From Heliopora coerulea (taxonomy: Eukaryota; Cnidaria; Anthozoa; Scleralcyonacea; Helioporidae), in the NCBI GenBank assembly GCA_030142905.1, contig JASJOG010000164.1, positions 283,501 through 347,500 on the forward strand: a DNA stretch of 64,000 nucleotides. The letters are read 5' to 3'. This document shows, in pieces, positions 19,391-30,799 of this stretch; within the stretch, counting starts at the first letter, position 1; every line of letters starts with the position of its first letter. The notes under the pieces are model-generated. The model searched no databases. It saw only the letters and a program-made list of their open reading frames with translations, and was not told the DNA's origin. The position numbers were made by a program, and so were the translations under genes.

Positions 19391-19509
19391 CTCAGACGGC
19401 AAGTATGATGTTAATTCGGGACATTACAGGTACGTTCAGCTTTCAAGTACGAAAGATGCATATCAATATTACGAACTAGTTGTTAAATCATATATTATTA
19501 AATAAAATA

Positions 19510-19540
<31 letters not shown>

Positions 19541-19542
<2 letters not shown>

Positions 19543-19930
19543 AAACGTAACCGTTTCGGCCTATTGAGCCTCATCATTGTAGTGCTGATGAGCAGGATGG
19601 AGTAGCCTACATTATATAGGCAACTCAAATGTCCCACGCTTGTGGTACATCTAAGCCATGCCAGAGCGCTCTAACTAGAGACTAGTGAGCGTGCGCAAAT
19701 GTACTGGCGGCATGACTCATCCTGAAGAGCGCTCAATATGAACCAAGAGGCCATAGAGCGATATCTAACTACAGGCGGAACCGTTTCGGCCTATTGGGCC
19801 TCATCAGTGTAGTGCTGATGAGCAGGATGGAATAGCCTACATTATATAGGCAACTCAAATGTCCCACGCTTGTGGTACATCTAAGCCATGGCAGAGCGCT
19901 CTAACTAGAGACTAGTGAGCATGCTCAATA
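19541..19930 (-). mobile_element. Retrozyme-like tandem, 1.7 units of 230 bp
   Basis: Two hammerhead sites on the minus strand are exactly 230 bases apart (equivalent cleavage positions 19774 and 19544). The repeat includes the AGAGCGCTCTAACTAGAGACTAG segment in part and a block with CAAATGTCCCACGC. Both ends abut (TA)n. The unit encodes no protein. The element ends at the ribozyme cleavage position on the left, where the sequence turns into TA repeat. Confidence 0.75.
19768..19813 (-). ncRNA. Hammerhead ribozyme, retrozyme family, cleavage-site variant
   Basis: Stem I (ACTACA/TGTAGT), CTGATGA, stem II GGCC-CAATA-GGCC, GAAA and stem III are all intact. The base before the cleavage nucleotide is C instead of the conserved U, which breaks the A15.1-U16.1 pair. 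I expect low or no activity. The upstream copy at 19544-19590 is further decayed (ATGATGA, altered stem III). Confidence 0.75.
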
Positions 19931-19978
19931 TATATATATATATATGAATATAAATTTTCAAAATATATATATATATAT

Positions 19979-21854
19979 ATGAAAATGTTTTGCCATTTTT
20001 GTAAGGATCAAAGAAAAGCAATCCATTTGGATCCACTGGCTGTACCAACTTTCGAACATCCACTTTATCAAGACACAGAGAGTCAAGAACATCAACAAGC
20101 AATCCAGGAAGATGTGATGAGGGAAAGTTTTAGCACTACTCGTCAACATGCTTTGAGCAAGGGAGTCGAAGCTGTGATTCTTGTTATGAAGGCCGTGTAT
20201 TGGTCAGCAAAGGAAGATATTGCCACAGTTAAGTACAGTTCTCTGCTTAGTTTTCTTGACGATGTTGGTTTGGGAAGTGTACTCGGCAATCTTTCTGTAA
20301 GTGGAAATTCAAATTATCGATCTCTCCACAGTGCAGAAGGAATACAATATGCCATTGCAACAGTTTTGAAAGACAATGTTGAAAAACTAGCACAGTCTAG
20401 TCCGTTTTTTTGCTCTCCTTATAGACGAATCAACAGACATTAGTAACCATGAAAATCTCGTTGTGTATCTGAAACTTTTAAATGGCTTTGTACCAGAATT
20501 GCATTACTTAGAAAATATTAATATAAAAGATGGTAAAGCTGACACTATTACGCCTGCTGTCTTCCAGCTTATGAAAAAAAGAAATTTGGACAAGAATAAA
20601 ATGACAGGATTTGGTAGTGATGGAGCAAGTGTCATGACTGGTAAGCGTAAAGGAGTTGCAAGGCAGTTAAGAGATAAAAGTCCATTTATCTCTATTCACT
20701 GCATGGCTCATAGGCTAGCTATTTGTACAAGTCAGGCTCCTAATGGAATTCGCTATCTTTCAAAATTCAAAAAAACATTGACTGCACTTTATAAGTATTT
20801 TGATAAGTCAGCTTATAGAGCACAGACTCTTGAAGGATTTCAGAAGATCTTCAAGGACCCACAGCTCAAAACAATGGAGGTTTATGAAATCAGGTGGTTT
20901 TCATTCTATGGAGCACTTAAAACACTCTACCGTACATGGAGGTCTCTTGTGGCATACATGGAGACTCAATCTGCAAGTGATGACAAAGCAAGGTTTTTCA
21001 GAAAATCTTTAACAGAGTTTAAGTTTGTTGGTACTTTAAGCATGATGATGGATGTGATGCCTATTCTTACCTTTATGAGTCTTGCCCTTCAAAAGGAACA
21101 TGTTGAACTCTTATCTGTTCAGGCACTGATGAGTTCCATGAATTCTCAAATCAATGATCTTAAAGTTAAAAATGGCAAATTCCTGTCTGAAGTGTTGCCA
21201 GCTGAAGGTGCTTAGGAAGTCAAATGGAAAGAATATACAATAAAAGTCAGCAGCCAAGAGGTTATACAGTTTCAATAAGTAAAGAAGCAATTCCTTAATA
21301 ATATCACCCACAATCTACAAGAAAGATTTCCACAGGATTCCACAGATGTACAGAATGCTTTTTCTATCCTTAATCTTCGCAGTATTTGTTTCAAAAGTGC
21401 TGATGAAATTGCTGGGTATGGAAATAAGGAACTTGAGACTTTGATGTCACATTATGGTTCCAATAAAGAAACTAGATCTGGAGAAAAAATTTCAGCAAGA
21501 GTGAATCCTGACCAATGCTGTTTAGAGTGGAATTTTGTGAAGGAGCTAGTGCTAAGAGAACTATATCCTGTTGGACAAAATGCAGATTTGTGGAAACTAT
21601 TATCAACTTATCATAGTAAAGAGCTACCAAACGTAATCAAGCTGGCCCAGATTGGCTTACCTACCAATACTGCTGGGTGTGAAAGAGGATTTAGTGCACA
21701 GAACAGAATAAAGAATTCCACAAGAAACAGGCTGAAACCCAAGAGACTAGATTACCTTATGACAATAAACATTGAGAGACCACCATCAAAGGAGTTTGAT
21801 TTCACTCTAGCCTTTGATGGGTTGGCTAAACAGAACAGGAGAATTTTGAAATGA
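19979..21854 (+). pseudogene. hAT-family transposase (ZNF862/DUF4371-like), broken
   Basis: The remnant starts beside (TA)n with a CHFCKDQ zinc-finger piece (TTF-like), continues with a helical region, then a T-run at about 20404-20410 shifts the frame. The second frame carries LLIDESTDISN (first catalytic Asp) and GFGSDGASVMTG (second Asp), followed by the SIHCMAHRLA motif. Two in-frame stops (21213 and 21276) precede the C-terminal dimerisation region with NTAGCERGFSAQNRIKN. The N-terminus and terminal repeats are lost. In intact relatives the protein is a cut-and-paste transposase; here it is dead. Confidence 0.85.
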
Positions 21855-24374
21855 AAGAGAAAATTCTGTTAATCTTTCATGGAGAATGTGTAAATGCACA
21901 ATAATGGACTTGGACTTTGATTGCTACTGTCAGTTGCAGCTTGTCAGTTGTAAAAAATAAGTTGAGTTACATGTTTTGTCAATGTGTTTTTCACAGTGCT
22001 AAGATTAAAAGAAGTTTCACTTTTATATGCTCAGTTTATTTTAATCCTTATGATACTGATGCATTCAATAATTTATAAAAGCAAAAATCATGACCCTTAT
22101 TTCAAAAAGTTGACCCTTCCAGTCTCAGCTTAAAATCACTCTTTCCTGAAAATCCTGGCTCAAACACTGATGTCTATGTCTATGGCCTTTATCAGAGATC
22201 ATCATGGCAATGACCTCTGATAAAGGGGAAGCAGCCATGGATAAAATGAAATTGTACTTAAAATCCAAAGCCATTTTTGGCCCCAATGGGTATTTTAGGA
22301 AGGAACACATGTACTGTACCAAAATAACTGCCTAAATTTATGACAAAAATTGCTTCATTTATGACTAAGGTTTCCTCTCAGTGTGCAACTAGTGATTGTA
22401 TAAACCTTTTTCATCTTCATTCCAAAACCTTTGTATATTTGACATGATTAGATTGTAAGATATGGTGCGTTTCAAACATTCAGATCAATAGCTTGCATGT
22501 ATACTCTACCAGAATTGGTTTAAATTTGAATCCAGGCATTGCACACATGCTTACATGTGCTCGAGGTTCTCAAACACATGGCAGTACAAACAGTCATCTT
22601 CACTATTTACAATAGCACAGAGAACACTATTTGGCTTTGGAGTGAAGCAACATGCACCTTCAAATAAACCAACTAAGAACACTAATTCTTTTGATGAAAC
22701 TGCCTCTGTAATAAGGTACAGTCAATTTTAGAATAAACAACAAGCAAACTGATGGCAAAGCTGATAAACATTCTAGAGACATGGTGGCAAAATGGCAAGG
22801 ATAACTGTAAAAAACCTGGAATTGCAACTGGCTAGAATATAGAAAGGAGGATAGAATTGTAGTGAACTCCCCAATGTTGCTTAGGGCCACCAGCATCAAT
22901 GTCAAAAACTATTCATTGTTTGCGAGGCCTTAAGTGGCCCACATAATGTCAAACTTAAATGTGATTGTAAATGGTTGTTCAAACAGTCATAAAAAAAAGG
23001 ATTTGAAACTTACTTCTAGCATGATAACTTGCTTATTGGCCAGTGCAATTGATCTCGCTTGCTGATCAGAGTTGGGAGAGTGTGGGTGAGCACGAGTATT
23101 CTTGCACTCCCTTCACTGATAGCACTGTATAAATATGTATATGTATGTATACATATCTTTATGCACATACATAAATACATAAACATATACAAACATACAT
23201 ACATACATACATACATACACACACACACATACACACATACATACATACATAATATATACATATAAATAACATTACATATATACATTACAGATATACATCA
23301 CATAAATTACATATATACAGTGGTTGACCTTAACTTTTACATGAACTAGGCCCTGGGCTAGTGAGGTTTATAATTTACTAGCTATTAAAGACACCACCTG
23401 GTAGACAAGCCCTGAATTACATTAGGATAATAGAAACTGGCATTTCTTTACTTTTATTTTCAGTCAAATTAACTTTATGTGCAAAAAAACATAAAATGTT
23501 ACAATGTTTTTAAAGTTTTGTAAGCTTCTATACATTTGATTTATTGGTGAGATTTCAACAATCACATCAAGCTTCTCCTGAACCTGTTGACTGCCCACAT
23601 GCAATGATGGAAGAACAAACAACATATTAAGTAAGGAGTTAAAAGTATAAGTGTATGCTTTGTGAAATAAATAAAAAAAAAATAAAATAAGGTTAACCAA
23701 AAATAGAAACTATCATGACAGGTAAGGTAACAGTTAATCAAATGGATATACATGGTTCAGGCAGTGATCAATGGAATCTGTTTATTCATTTCTTTAGTCA
23801 TCTCTCCCAAACCTTTTCCACTAGGAGTAGCCCAGTAACCTACAGTTGTTAAGTTTTAGTTTTAGTAGTTTACTATTACTAATTTTTACTAGTTCTGGAC
23901 TAGTAGACCACTGCTAAGGCTAAGTACTACAAGTAATATTATACCTTAAACTCAAGATTTTCTCAATTCAGAGTATATCTGTATCAAAACTGGCTTTTAT
24001 AATTTATAACTGCTCCAATGAATAAGTTCTGGAGAGCAAATCGTCTAACTATAAACTTACGAGTTTTTGTCCCCGCATTTGTCTGCCTTCATCCTCGCTT
24101 TATATACATGACCATAAGTTCCTCGACCAATTTTACAGCCTTCATACTCAAACATTTCTTCTACTTTTTCTCTCCTTTCGTTCATTCGACGTTTATATTC
24201 ATAGTCCATATCGCGTAAGTCGTAAAAAGCAGTTGAAAGAAATCAATCAGGATATCAATCGGTCGCCATATTGTCCGATTTCGCAGTCGGATGTTGACGT
24301 GGTCTTCTGCCTTCGGAACCAGTGTTCGGAAGGGGAATGTTCTACGAAGACTTCCAAAGACTGCACCTTTTGCT
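21855..24374. other. No gene; (ACAT)n microsatellite
   Basis: A CATA/CACA array lies at about 23190-23265. Otherwise I see no supported gene; short frames here lack any family pattern. Near 23880-23900 is a small inverted CTACTAGTCCAG/CTGGACTAGTAG-like stretch only. Confidence 0.5.
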
Positions 24375-24540
24375 GTTCATTACCAGAAAATATACTATCA
24401 TTAACGCCAACCTCAAACTCATGAATGCAAAAATACATTCATTTAACTCAATCGACATTTATTGTTGTAGATACGCAACCATTTCCATCAAAGGGCATTC
24501 TATAGCGCCGACAGACGACTATTGACATCATCCTACTATA
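24375..24540 (-). repeat. MITE unit, solitary copy
   Basis: This 165-bp sequence (TGTTCATTACCAGAAAATAT ... TTCTATAGCGCC) is the minus-orientation version of the unit that occurs five times at 28203-29275. It lacks the GGGATAATAAAATTT hairpin end. Confidence 0.7.
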
Positions 24541-25169
24541 CTTTAAAGACTAGAAATACGTGCACGCAACAACCCCTCACCCACCCTTCCAATATATCTC
24601 TCGCGAATCCAAGCGACAATGATAATTTTTTTCAAAATTCTCAAAAAGACAAAACCTCCTGACTATGACTGGAAGAGGACATGCAATAAAAAAAAAATCC
24701 ACACAGAATTTGGCCGCAAAATAAACAACAATCCAAACTGGAAATTATTTTATATTTAAACTGCTTATAGTGATATTTACGTTTAAAGTTTCAATTCTGC
24801 TTTATTAAAACAAAACGTTTGGTGAGAATAACGTTCAACGGCTTAACAAATGGTAAGATGTCCATCCTTAGAATTAAATTATTAAACAACGAATGATAAA
24901 ATCAATACCTTGAATTATTTGCGGGTTTATGATAATTCGTGTCGTTTTCCCCACTCATTTTGCCTTAAAGAAAGATAGTTTTATTAGATGACTAGACTTT
25001 CCGTCTTAAAAGTGGAGCATTTTCATACAATATCAAACGGATACCAGCATTACGGACACCTTATTATTGAATATTTTTCTGGTATTTTTTTGACTTAAAA
25101 AATTGATAAATTATACGTTATCTCAAAGTTGGTTACAAATGTCTTTAAGATGTGCTATGATAAGGATTT
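24541..25169. other. No gene seen
   Basis: AT-rich sequence with no recognisable gene, repeat or structured RNA. Confidence 0.5.
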
Positions 25170-25650
25170 ATGCTAAGTATTCATGCGGACGTTCAAGACT
25201 TTGGTGACGAAGATGAAACGAACTACGAAATCGACGAAGTAAACAAAGAAAACATGAATGAATTCTGCAGTTTTATCGCTGACCAAAAGTCGGAAAATAC
25301 AAAACGTAGAACAAAATACGACAAGCAAACCTTGTGCAAGTTTTGTCGAAAGAAGAACGAGAAGAGGGAAGTAAAAGACGTACTTTTTCCAAGGCAAAAC
25401 ATCAATAAGAAGGAAAATGGCGTATAAACCTGCAACTCTTGCGTATTTTCAACTAAGCATTCAGTGGCACCTCAACACAAACGGTTCAACGGTAAATTTA
25501 CACATAGGCGACTTTAAACTTTCCTGAGAGGTTTTAAAATCCTGATGAAAGCATTACTGGTCGAATTCGGTAAAGGTCATCATGCACAAATCACTCTTGA
25601 AGTGAGAAAGACTGAAGCGGACTACTGTTTTCCTGAAGGATAATTTGGTG
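25170..25650 (+). pseudogene. Crypton-like tyrosine recombinase, N-terminal part
   Basis: The first frame (25170-25427) carries FCSFIADQKSENTKRRTKYD, the SAM-like N-terminal domain seen in the Crypton-derived recombinases that abound in cnidarians. After a frameshift near 25410 the matching continuation reads KMAYKPATLAYFQLSIQWHL, then HIGDFKLS and KALLVEFGKGHHAQI. The catalytic C-terminal half resumes after about 27250. The gap between is filled by a Penelope-like element, so the gene is split by an insertion as well as frameshifted. Confidence 0.7.
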
Positions 25651-25800
25651 ACCAAAAACAAAGTCTTGCCGAAACATGTCTTTAAAAAGTATTCTCGTGT
25701 TTTTGAAATTTATAACAAAAACAAGTAGCTTTGCAGCGAGTTACCTGGTGGCTGTTTACCTTTCATTTTTGTTTCGAGCCAAAAATACATCCTAACGTCT

Positions 25801-26893
25801 TCAATGGGATGATTTTTCAACAACAGATAAAGTGGTGACGGAGATAGGCTTTCCCGTGTAAGCAGAAACTCCCATGTGTTCAGAAACACGCGTGTGTAAA
25901 TGGCGAATAGTTTCACCTATATACAATGACTCACAGCATTGACACTTGAATTTGTAAACCACGCGAAATCTTAGTGCAAGAGGAATTTGATCTTTAAAAC
26001 GGAAAAAACTTGTAAGACGTTGAATAGGTTTAAATATGACTCGAAGCTGAATTTGAGGGAAAGCAGAAGTAAAAAGTTTAGCGACTTGTTTGCGAATCTG
26101 AAGAGAATGTTGACCGGTAAAAGGTAGAGTAAAGAAAATTATGCGTTTGGGTACCGAGGTCGTTGTAGAAGCTGGACAGAAAATTTTATCGAAAAAATTG
26201 CGAAAACAATTATCTAAGAATTTGATAGAATAACCATTCCGAATCATAATACTTTTAAATTTCTCTAGTTCTTCATGAAAGATGGTATACGAAGAACAGA
26301 GATTAAAATAACGAAAAAGCAAAGTTAAAATTAAGCCTTTCTTATATATGAGTGGAATAAAACTCTCAAAATTTGTAAATAATCCAGTAAAAGTCGGTTT
26401 ACGATAAACGGAAGAAGAAAATTTATCATCGGAGCGTTTGATTTGAATGTCGAGGAAGGAAAGAGAGTTATCTTTTTCGATTTCATGTGTAAATTGGATA
26501 TTCGGATGTTTACAATTCAGGTAATGCAAAAAAGGTAAAATATGATCGCGGGATCGAAATAAAATAAGAGTCGTCAACATAGCGTCGACAATAAAGCGGT
26601 TTGAATTGAGGGGGACAATCATTTAGCCAATTAGTTTCATGAAAGGAAAGAAAAATGTTGGCGAAAAGGGGACCTAGAGGGGAACCCATAGCAACACCAT
26701 CACGTTGTTCGTAAAATTTTCCGTTAAATATAAAGTGACAATTTTTGACAGTTAAATTTAGTACCTCTTTAAATTGTTCGCGAGTAAAATTTTGGAAATG
26801 AATATTGTTATGGAAAAGCTGGTTAAGGATAATTTCAATGGTTTCATCCAATGGTATGTTCGTAAAAAGTGAACTAATATCAAAACTAGCCAT
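25801..26893 (-). pseudogene. PLE reverse transcriptase and GIY-YIG endonuclease, 5'-truncated
   Basis: The frame from 26893 begins in the palm with MASFDISSLFTNIPLDE, GVAMGSPLGPLFANIFL and the catalytic YVDD. A frameshift between 26510 and 26622 leads to the second frame with SFLDIQIKR, VYRKPTFTGL and the thumb, then the GIY-YIG core CESLYIGETIRHLHTRVSEH with the family Arg. It is cut off after SVTTLS. The N-terminal fingers are absent. One frameshift separates it from a continuous palm-to-endonuclease frame, so it is not very old. Confidence 0.85.
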
Positions 26894-26935
26894 GGTGACA
26901 TTATTATTATCAAGGTTCAGTTGAAATAAATCTTG

Positions 26936-27142
26936 TAGTCATTGCTACAATGCTGTGAGTCATCGTATATAGGTGAAACTATTCGCCATTTACACACGCG
27001 TGTTTCTGAACACATGGGAGTTTCTGCTTACACGGGAAAGCCTATCTCCGTCACCACTTTATCTGCTGTTTTAACACATCACAAACAGACTGGCCACCCT
27101 GTTTCATTGACTGATGATTTTTCATTGCGAAAAAAATCCTGA
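26936..27142 (+). pseudogene. PLE GIY-YIG endonuclease fragment, inverted partner
   Basis: It encodes CCESSYIGETIRHLHTRVSE and continues past the point where the minus copy ends (VLTHHKQTGHPVSLTDDFS). The fragment is 5'-truncated and faces away from the minus copy. Confidence 0.8.
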
Positions 27143-27249
27143 TTGAGGCAATGAAATCTTTTTGTGGAAAGCGGAGAAAGCATCCAAAGACTGTCATAGC
27201 CTGGACGACTCTTCTGGATGACGAGTGTTCTATCCCACTTCTCAAACAA

Positions 27250-27700
27250 TTGACCATGAACGCTGTCTGGTTAAATACTGCAAAATGTTCAAAAATAATC
27301 GTCGTACTGAGATGAGTGAACCAGAATCTTCATTCTACTTTACCAATAAACACCAGTAAAATCCAGGCGGTAATATTTCGTACAAGAAGTCTCCCTTAGG
27401 GAAGAATGAAGTCGGGAAGCTACTTTTCAAAGCTGCTCAAAGCAATTCCGTTCGCAGAACTTGTATTTCAAAGCTACTCGATTCAGACGTACCTGTGATT
27501 GTGCAGCTCAGGTAAGTGGTTATCTGAACGTGAAAAGTCCCAAGATTTATACTAATCGACATCTTTTCAACTTCAGCGAAGAATGTCGTTTTAATACAGT
27601 TAGTCGCTTAGCAAATGTCCTGACAGCAAACGAGTTCCCTTACGTCTTTTGTTCATATAAATCAGAAAGAACCAAGACAAAGCGTTGCTGCAAAAAGTGA
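27250..27700 (+). pseudogene. Crypton-like tyrosine recombinase, C-terminal part
   Basis: Residues HERCLVKYCKMF, FYFTNKHQ, KKSPLGKNEVGKLL and SVRRTCISKLLDSDVP match the catalytic half of Crypton-type recombinases, including the catalytic Arg region. After a further frameshift come VSGYLNVKSPKIYTNRH with the presumed nucleophile Tyr; the usual GH of this motif is changed to GY. Stops and shifts show that it is dead. It pairs with the fragment at 25170-25650. Confidence 0.65.
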
Positions 27701-28140
27701 ACAGTTGGCAAACGCATATTCCAAGGAGCGAACTTTGAGAACTGCTCTTTCAAGTCATAAATTGTCCAGTTACTTAGGTGGCGAAACCAGCCGCAGGCAC
27801 CAAGAAAGCCATTTCCTTTGCCGGTCTTAAATCATTTACTGGCTTCAGTGTTCAAATAATGTAAACAACTCGCGAGAGATCCATACAAGGGAAAAAATAA
27901 CGAGACCAAGTCGATTTGCTTCAATACGGTACCTAAGTACGATTTGTTGAACAACATACCAGTCCCCGAGCTTGCACACGGCATTTTTGAGTGACTGGAA
28001 TCCATGGATATATATATATATATATATAGAAAGATACATACACAAAGCGAAAATTTTTCTCCCTAGTCAGCACGCGTGTAACAGGACTCCACGCACGTCA
28101 AGATTAGTACCCTCGCACCGCGCTTCGCGCGGTGGGCGAG
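27701..28140. other. No gene; strong GC-rich hairpin
   Basis: Bases 28110-28142 form a long hairpin with perfect core ACCGCGC-TTC-GCGCGGT and an outer CCTCGC/GCGAGG stem with a small bulge. A short (TA)n lies at about 28009-28028. No gene is seen. Confidence 0.55.
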
Positions 28141-29275
28141 GGGATAATAAAATTTCAATTACGCAAGGTATTTCTTTTGCGTAATTGAAATTTTATTATC
28201 CCTAATGTATTGTAGACTGGTGTTAATGGTCGTCTGTTGGCGCTATAGAACGCCCTTCGATGCAAATGGTTGCGTATCTATGCTAATGAATGTCGATTGA
28301 ATAAAATGAATGTATTTTTGCGTTAATAAACTTGAGGTTGGCGTTAATGATAGTATATTTTCTGGTAATGAACAGCAACAGGTGTACATTTATTTTGTCC
28401 TATCGACATTCATTAGCGTAGATACGCAACCATTTGCATCGAAGGGCATTCTATAGCGCCAACAGATGACCATTAACCCCATTCTACTATACATTAGAGA
28501 TGATAAAATTTCAATTAGGAAAATATTTTTCTTACGTAATTGAAATTTGATTATCCCTAATTTATAGTAAAATGGTATTAATGATCACCTGTTGGCGCTA
28601 TAGAATGCCCTTTGATGCAAATAGTTGGGAATCTACGCTAATGAATGCCGATTGAATAACATGAATGTATTTTTGTGTTAATAAGTTTGTGGTTCGCGTT
28701 GATGATAGAACATATTCTTGTAATGAACAGTAAAAGGTGTAGTTTCCACTGACCTCTATGTAGGTGCTAGTTTCCAAGCACTGACGATTGCCATGCGACT
28801 TTTGGCGCAACCCAGTCTCCCACTAAAATCAGCTATAGCAGCTAATTCACTTTTTGCCGTTCATTACCAGAAAATGTACTATCATTAATGCCCACATCAA
28901 ACTCATTAAAGTAAAAATGCATTTTATTCAGTCAACATTCATTAACGTAGATACGCAACTATTTGCATCAAAGTGCATTCCATAGCACCGTCAGACGACC
29001 ATTAACACCATACATACTACTCTACATTAGGGATAATAAAATTTTAATTGCGCAAAAGAAGTATCGGGCCTAATTGAAATTTTATTATCCCTAGTGTATA
29101 GTAGAATGGTATTAGTGATTGTCTGTAGGCGCTATGGAAGGTCCTTTGATGCAAATAGTTGCGTATTTACACCAGTGAATGTCGACTGAATAAAATCAAT
29201 GCATTTTTGAGCTAATGGATTTGAGGTGGGAGTTAATGATAATATATTTTCTGGTGATGAACAGGAAAAGGTATA
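28141..29275. repeat. Palindromic MITE cluster with three hairpins
   Basis: Perfect 26-bp arms starting GGGATAATAAAATTTCAATT form a hairpin at 28141-28202; weaker versions lie at 28498-28557 and 29028-29094. Between them is a unit of about 170 bp in alternating orientation: plus 28203-28375, minus 28381-28495, plus 28555-28740, minus 28850-29020, plus 29095-29275. Shared words are GCGTATCTA, TTGGCGCTATAGAA and TCTGGTAATGAACAG. No ORF. Each hairpin is where two units join end to end. Confidence 0.8.
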
Positions 29276-29290
29276 ATTGTTACTCACTGG

Positions 29291-29480
29291 AAAATTGACT
29301 GTCATAGTCAATTTTCGTTAGGATTAGAGTTAGGATTGGGGTTAGGTTTAGGAGTTGGATTAGGTTTCGGATGAGGTTTAGGATTAGAATTAGAGTTCCG
29401 ATTAGGTTTAGTCCTGGTCCTAATTGAAACCTAACTCTAAACCTGAACCTAGCCTTAATCTTAACCTTAATATGAACTAT
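29291..29480. repeat. Degenerate telomere-like 12-bp repeat, inverted
   Basis: A perfect small hairpin (29291-29315) is followed by about eight degenerate GTTAGGATTAGA-type units to about 29413, and then by about four units of the complementary AACCTAAC type to 29477. The order, G-rich then C-rich on the same strand, is that of a head-to-head junction. Confidence 0.6.
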
Positions 29481-30799
29481 TGACACGTCACTTCCCGGTG
29501 AGAGTTGAACCAAATGTTAATAACATTTTACAAAATCAAACGATCTGTGATCAGTTTCGAATGCGCTGCAAATTCAGTGGATGCAGCTTCAAAAAGCTAG
29601 CTAGTTCTCTCTACTACACCTTAAAACTAGAATCAGTTAACCGAAAATTATCATCCTAGAAATTGATATTGAAATAAACACGAGAAATTAAAGACACAGT
29701 AATCGTGGTAATGTTTTGACTCTTCAAGAGGGATATTAGAAAAATAACAGGATGTTTTCTTGTGCCCACTCGAATATCAAATTCCCAGATGATAATTTTC
29801 GGTTTAGTTTTCCTTATTATGTTCTTAAATTGTCAGATGGTTATGGCTTTATGCGCATTATGTGCATAGATTCAACTCCGATGCAAAACCTATTTCTACC
29901 GAAATAACTGTACACGATGATCAGATTGCATCTCGACCGACGACTCAACCACCTTCGACAACGAAAAAAAAAAGTCTGCCACTTTGTTACCATGCTGCAT
30001 AACTAATATATGAGTACGCTGTGTAGCAGACTAAATTCAATCGACACTCTCGTTGGTCAGCTGGTTATCATTGTACACTCATCTTGTTTGCTTCACGTTT
30101 AGAAACCACTGATCAAGTTAGCACATCCTTCCAATCTATAACTAAGCCTACTTCGTGTAACGTATTGCTATTTTATGTTTTAAAGTTAATTTTTTATCAT
30201 ATTATGGCTTTCATTTGAATTTTCTGCATGGAATTTTTTTTTTTTCATTGGACTAGGACCTCCATCTGCATATTGCAAATTCCTTATGTTTTGAACAGGC
30301 TATGGACCACGCCCCTTGGAATCCCCTTTGGCCTCAATCTACTCACAATCAGCAGTGCTGCCATTCTACCCGTATCAATATCCCCGACTTCGCTCCGACT
30401 TTTACCCCTACTTGCCCATATTGGGATTTCCTAGTACTTCTGACGGGATCGTTTTCGAACGATGCAAACTTCAGCATTTTACTCTGCTTAACGCCCCACG
30501 ATTATGCTCGTAAAAAGGAGACCCACTGATCGTTATATAAAGATCAATGGGGAGATCAATCACATGAAAGTTAACCGTACTAAAGGCTGAAAGCAACTAA
30601 GGCGCCGGTAAACACAAGCTGAATTCTACTCGAAAAAATCGTTTATACGTCACCAAACTAATAAAAAAAATAATTACTTACCTCCTTTTCAATAAATTCA
30701 GAAATGAAATGAAAATCGTCCATCTAGTTTTCCAAGTACAGCAGTTTTAGCGAGCCAACTTTGGTTTTCGCCATATTGTTTCTACCTGAAATGCGCTAA
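29481..30799. other. No gene; possible unassigned exon
   Basis: At 30298-30513 an open frame following a splice-acceptor-like TTTTGAACAG encodes a Pro/Tyr-rich stretch (LPFYPYQYPRLRSDFYPYLP). I do not recognise it, and without introns or neighbours it may be chance. Nothing else is supported. Confidence 0.25.

Larger units (their letters stand above)
25651..27150. mobile_element. PLE insertion: minus copy plus inverted GIY-YIG fragment
   Basis: A minus-strand PLE (26893 to about 25801) and a plus-strand 3' fragment (26936 to about 27142) are joined head to head at about 26936. The GIY-YIG stretches of both (CCES-YIGETIRHLHTRVSEH) are nearly the same. Together they interrupt a Crypton-like gene whose halves lie on both sides. 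Confidence 0.75.

Noticed and set aside
19320..19395. Functional tRNA on the minus strand
   Set aside because: The T-arm is perfect but the acceptor has mismatches and the anticodon arm does not fold with a 7-base loop; kept only as tRNA-like.
23016..23285. Open frames on both strands of the (ACAT)n array
   Set aside because: Low-complexity repeat translation with Tyr, Ile, Cys and His only.
28141..29275. CRISPR-like regularly spaced repeats
   Set aside because: Units are long, alternate in orientation and lack uniform short spacers; a MITE array explains them.
30228..30540. Overlapping frames in all three phases as a conserved gene
   Set aside because: Long frames in three phases show locally few stop codons rather than selection; only a weak exon candidate is mentioned.
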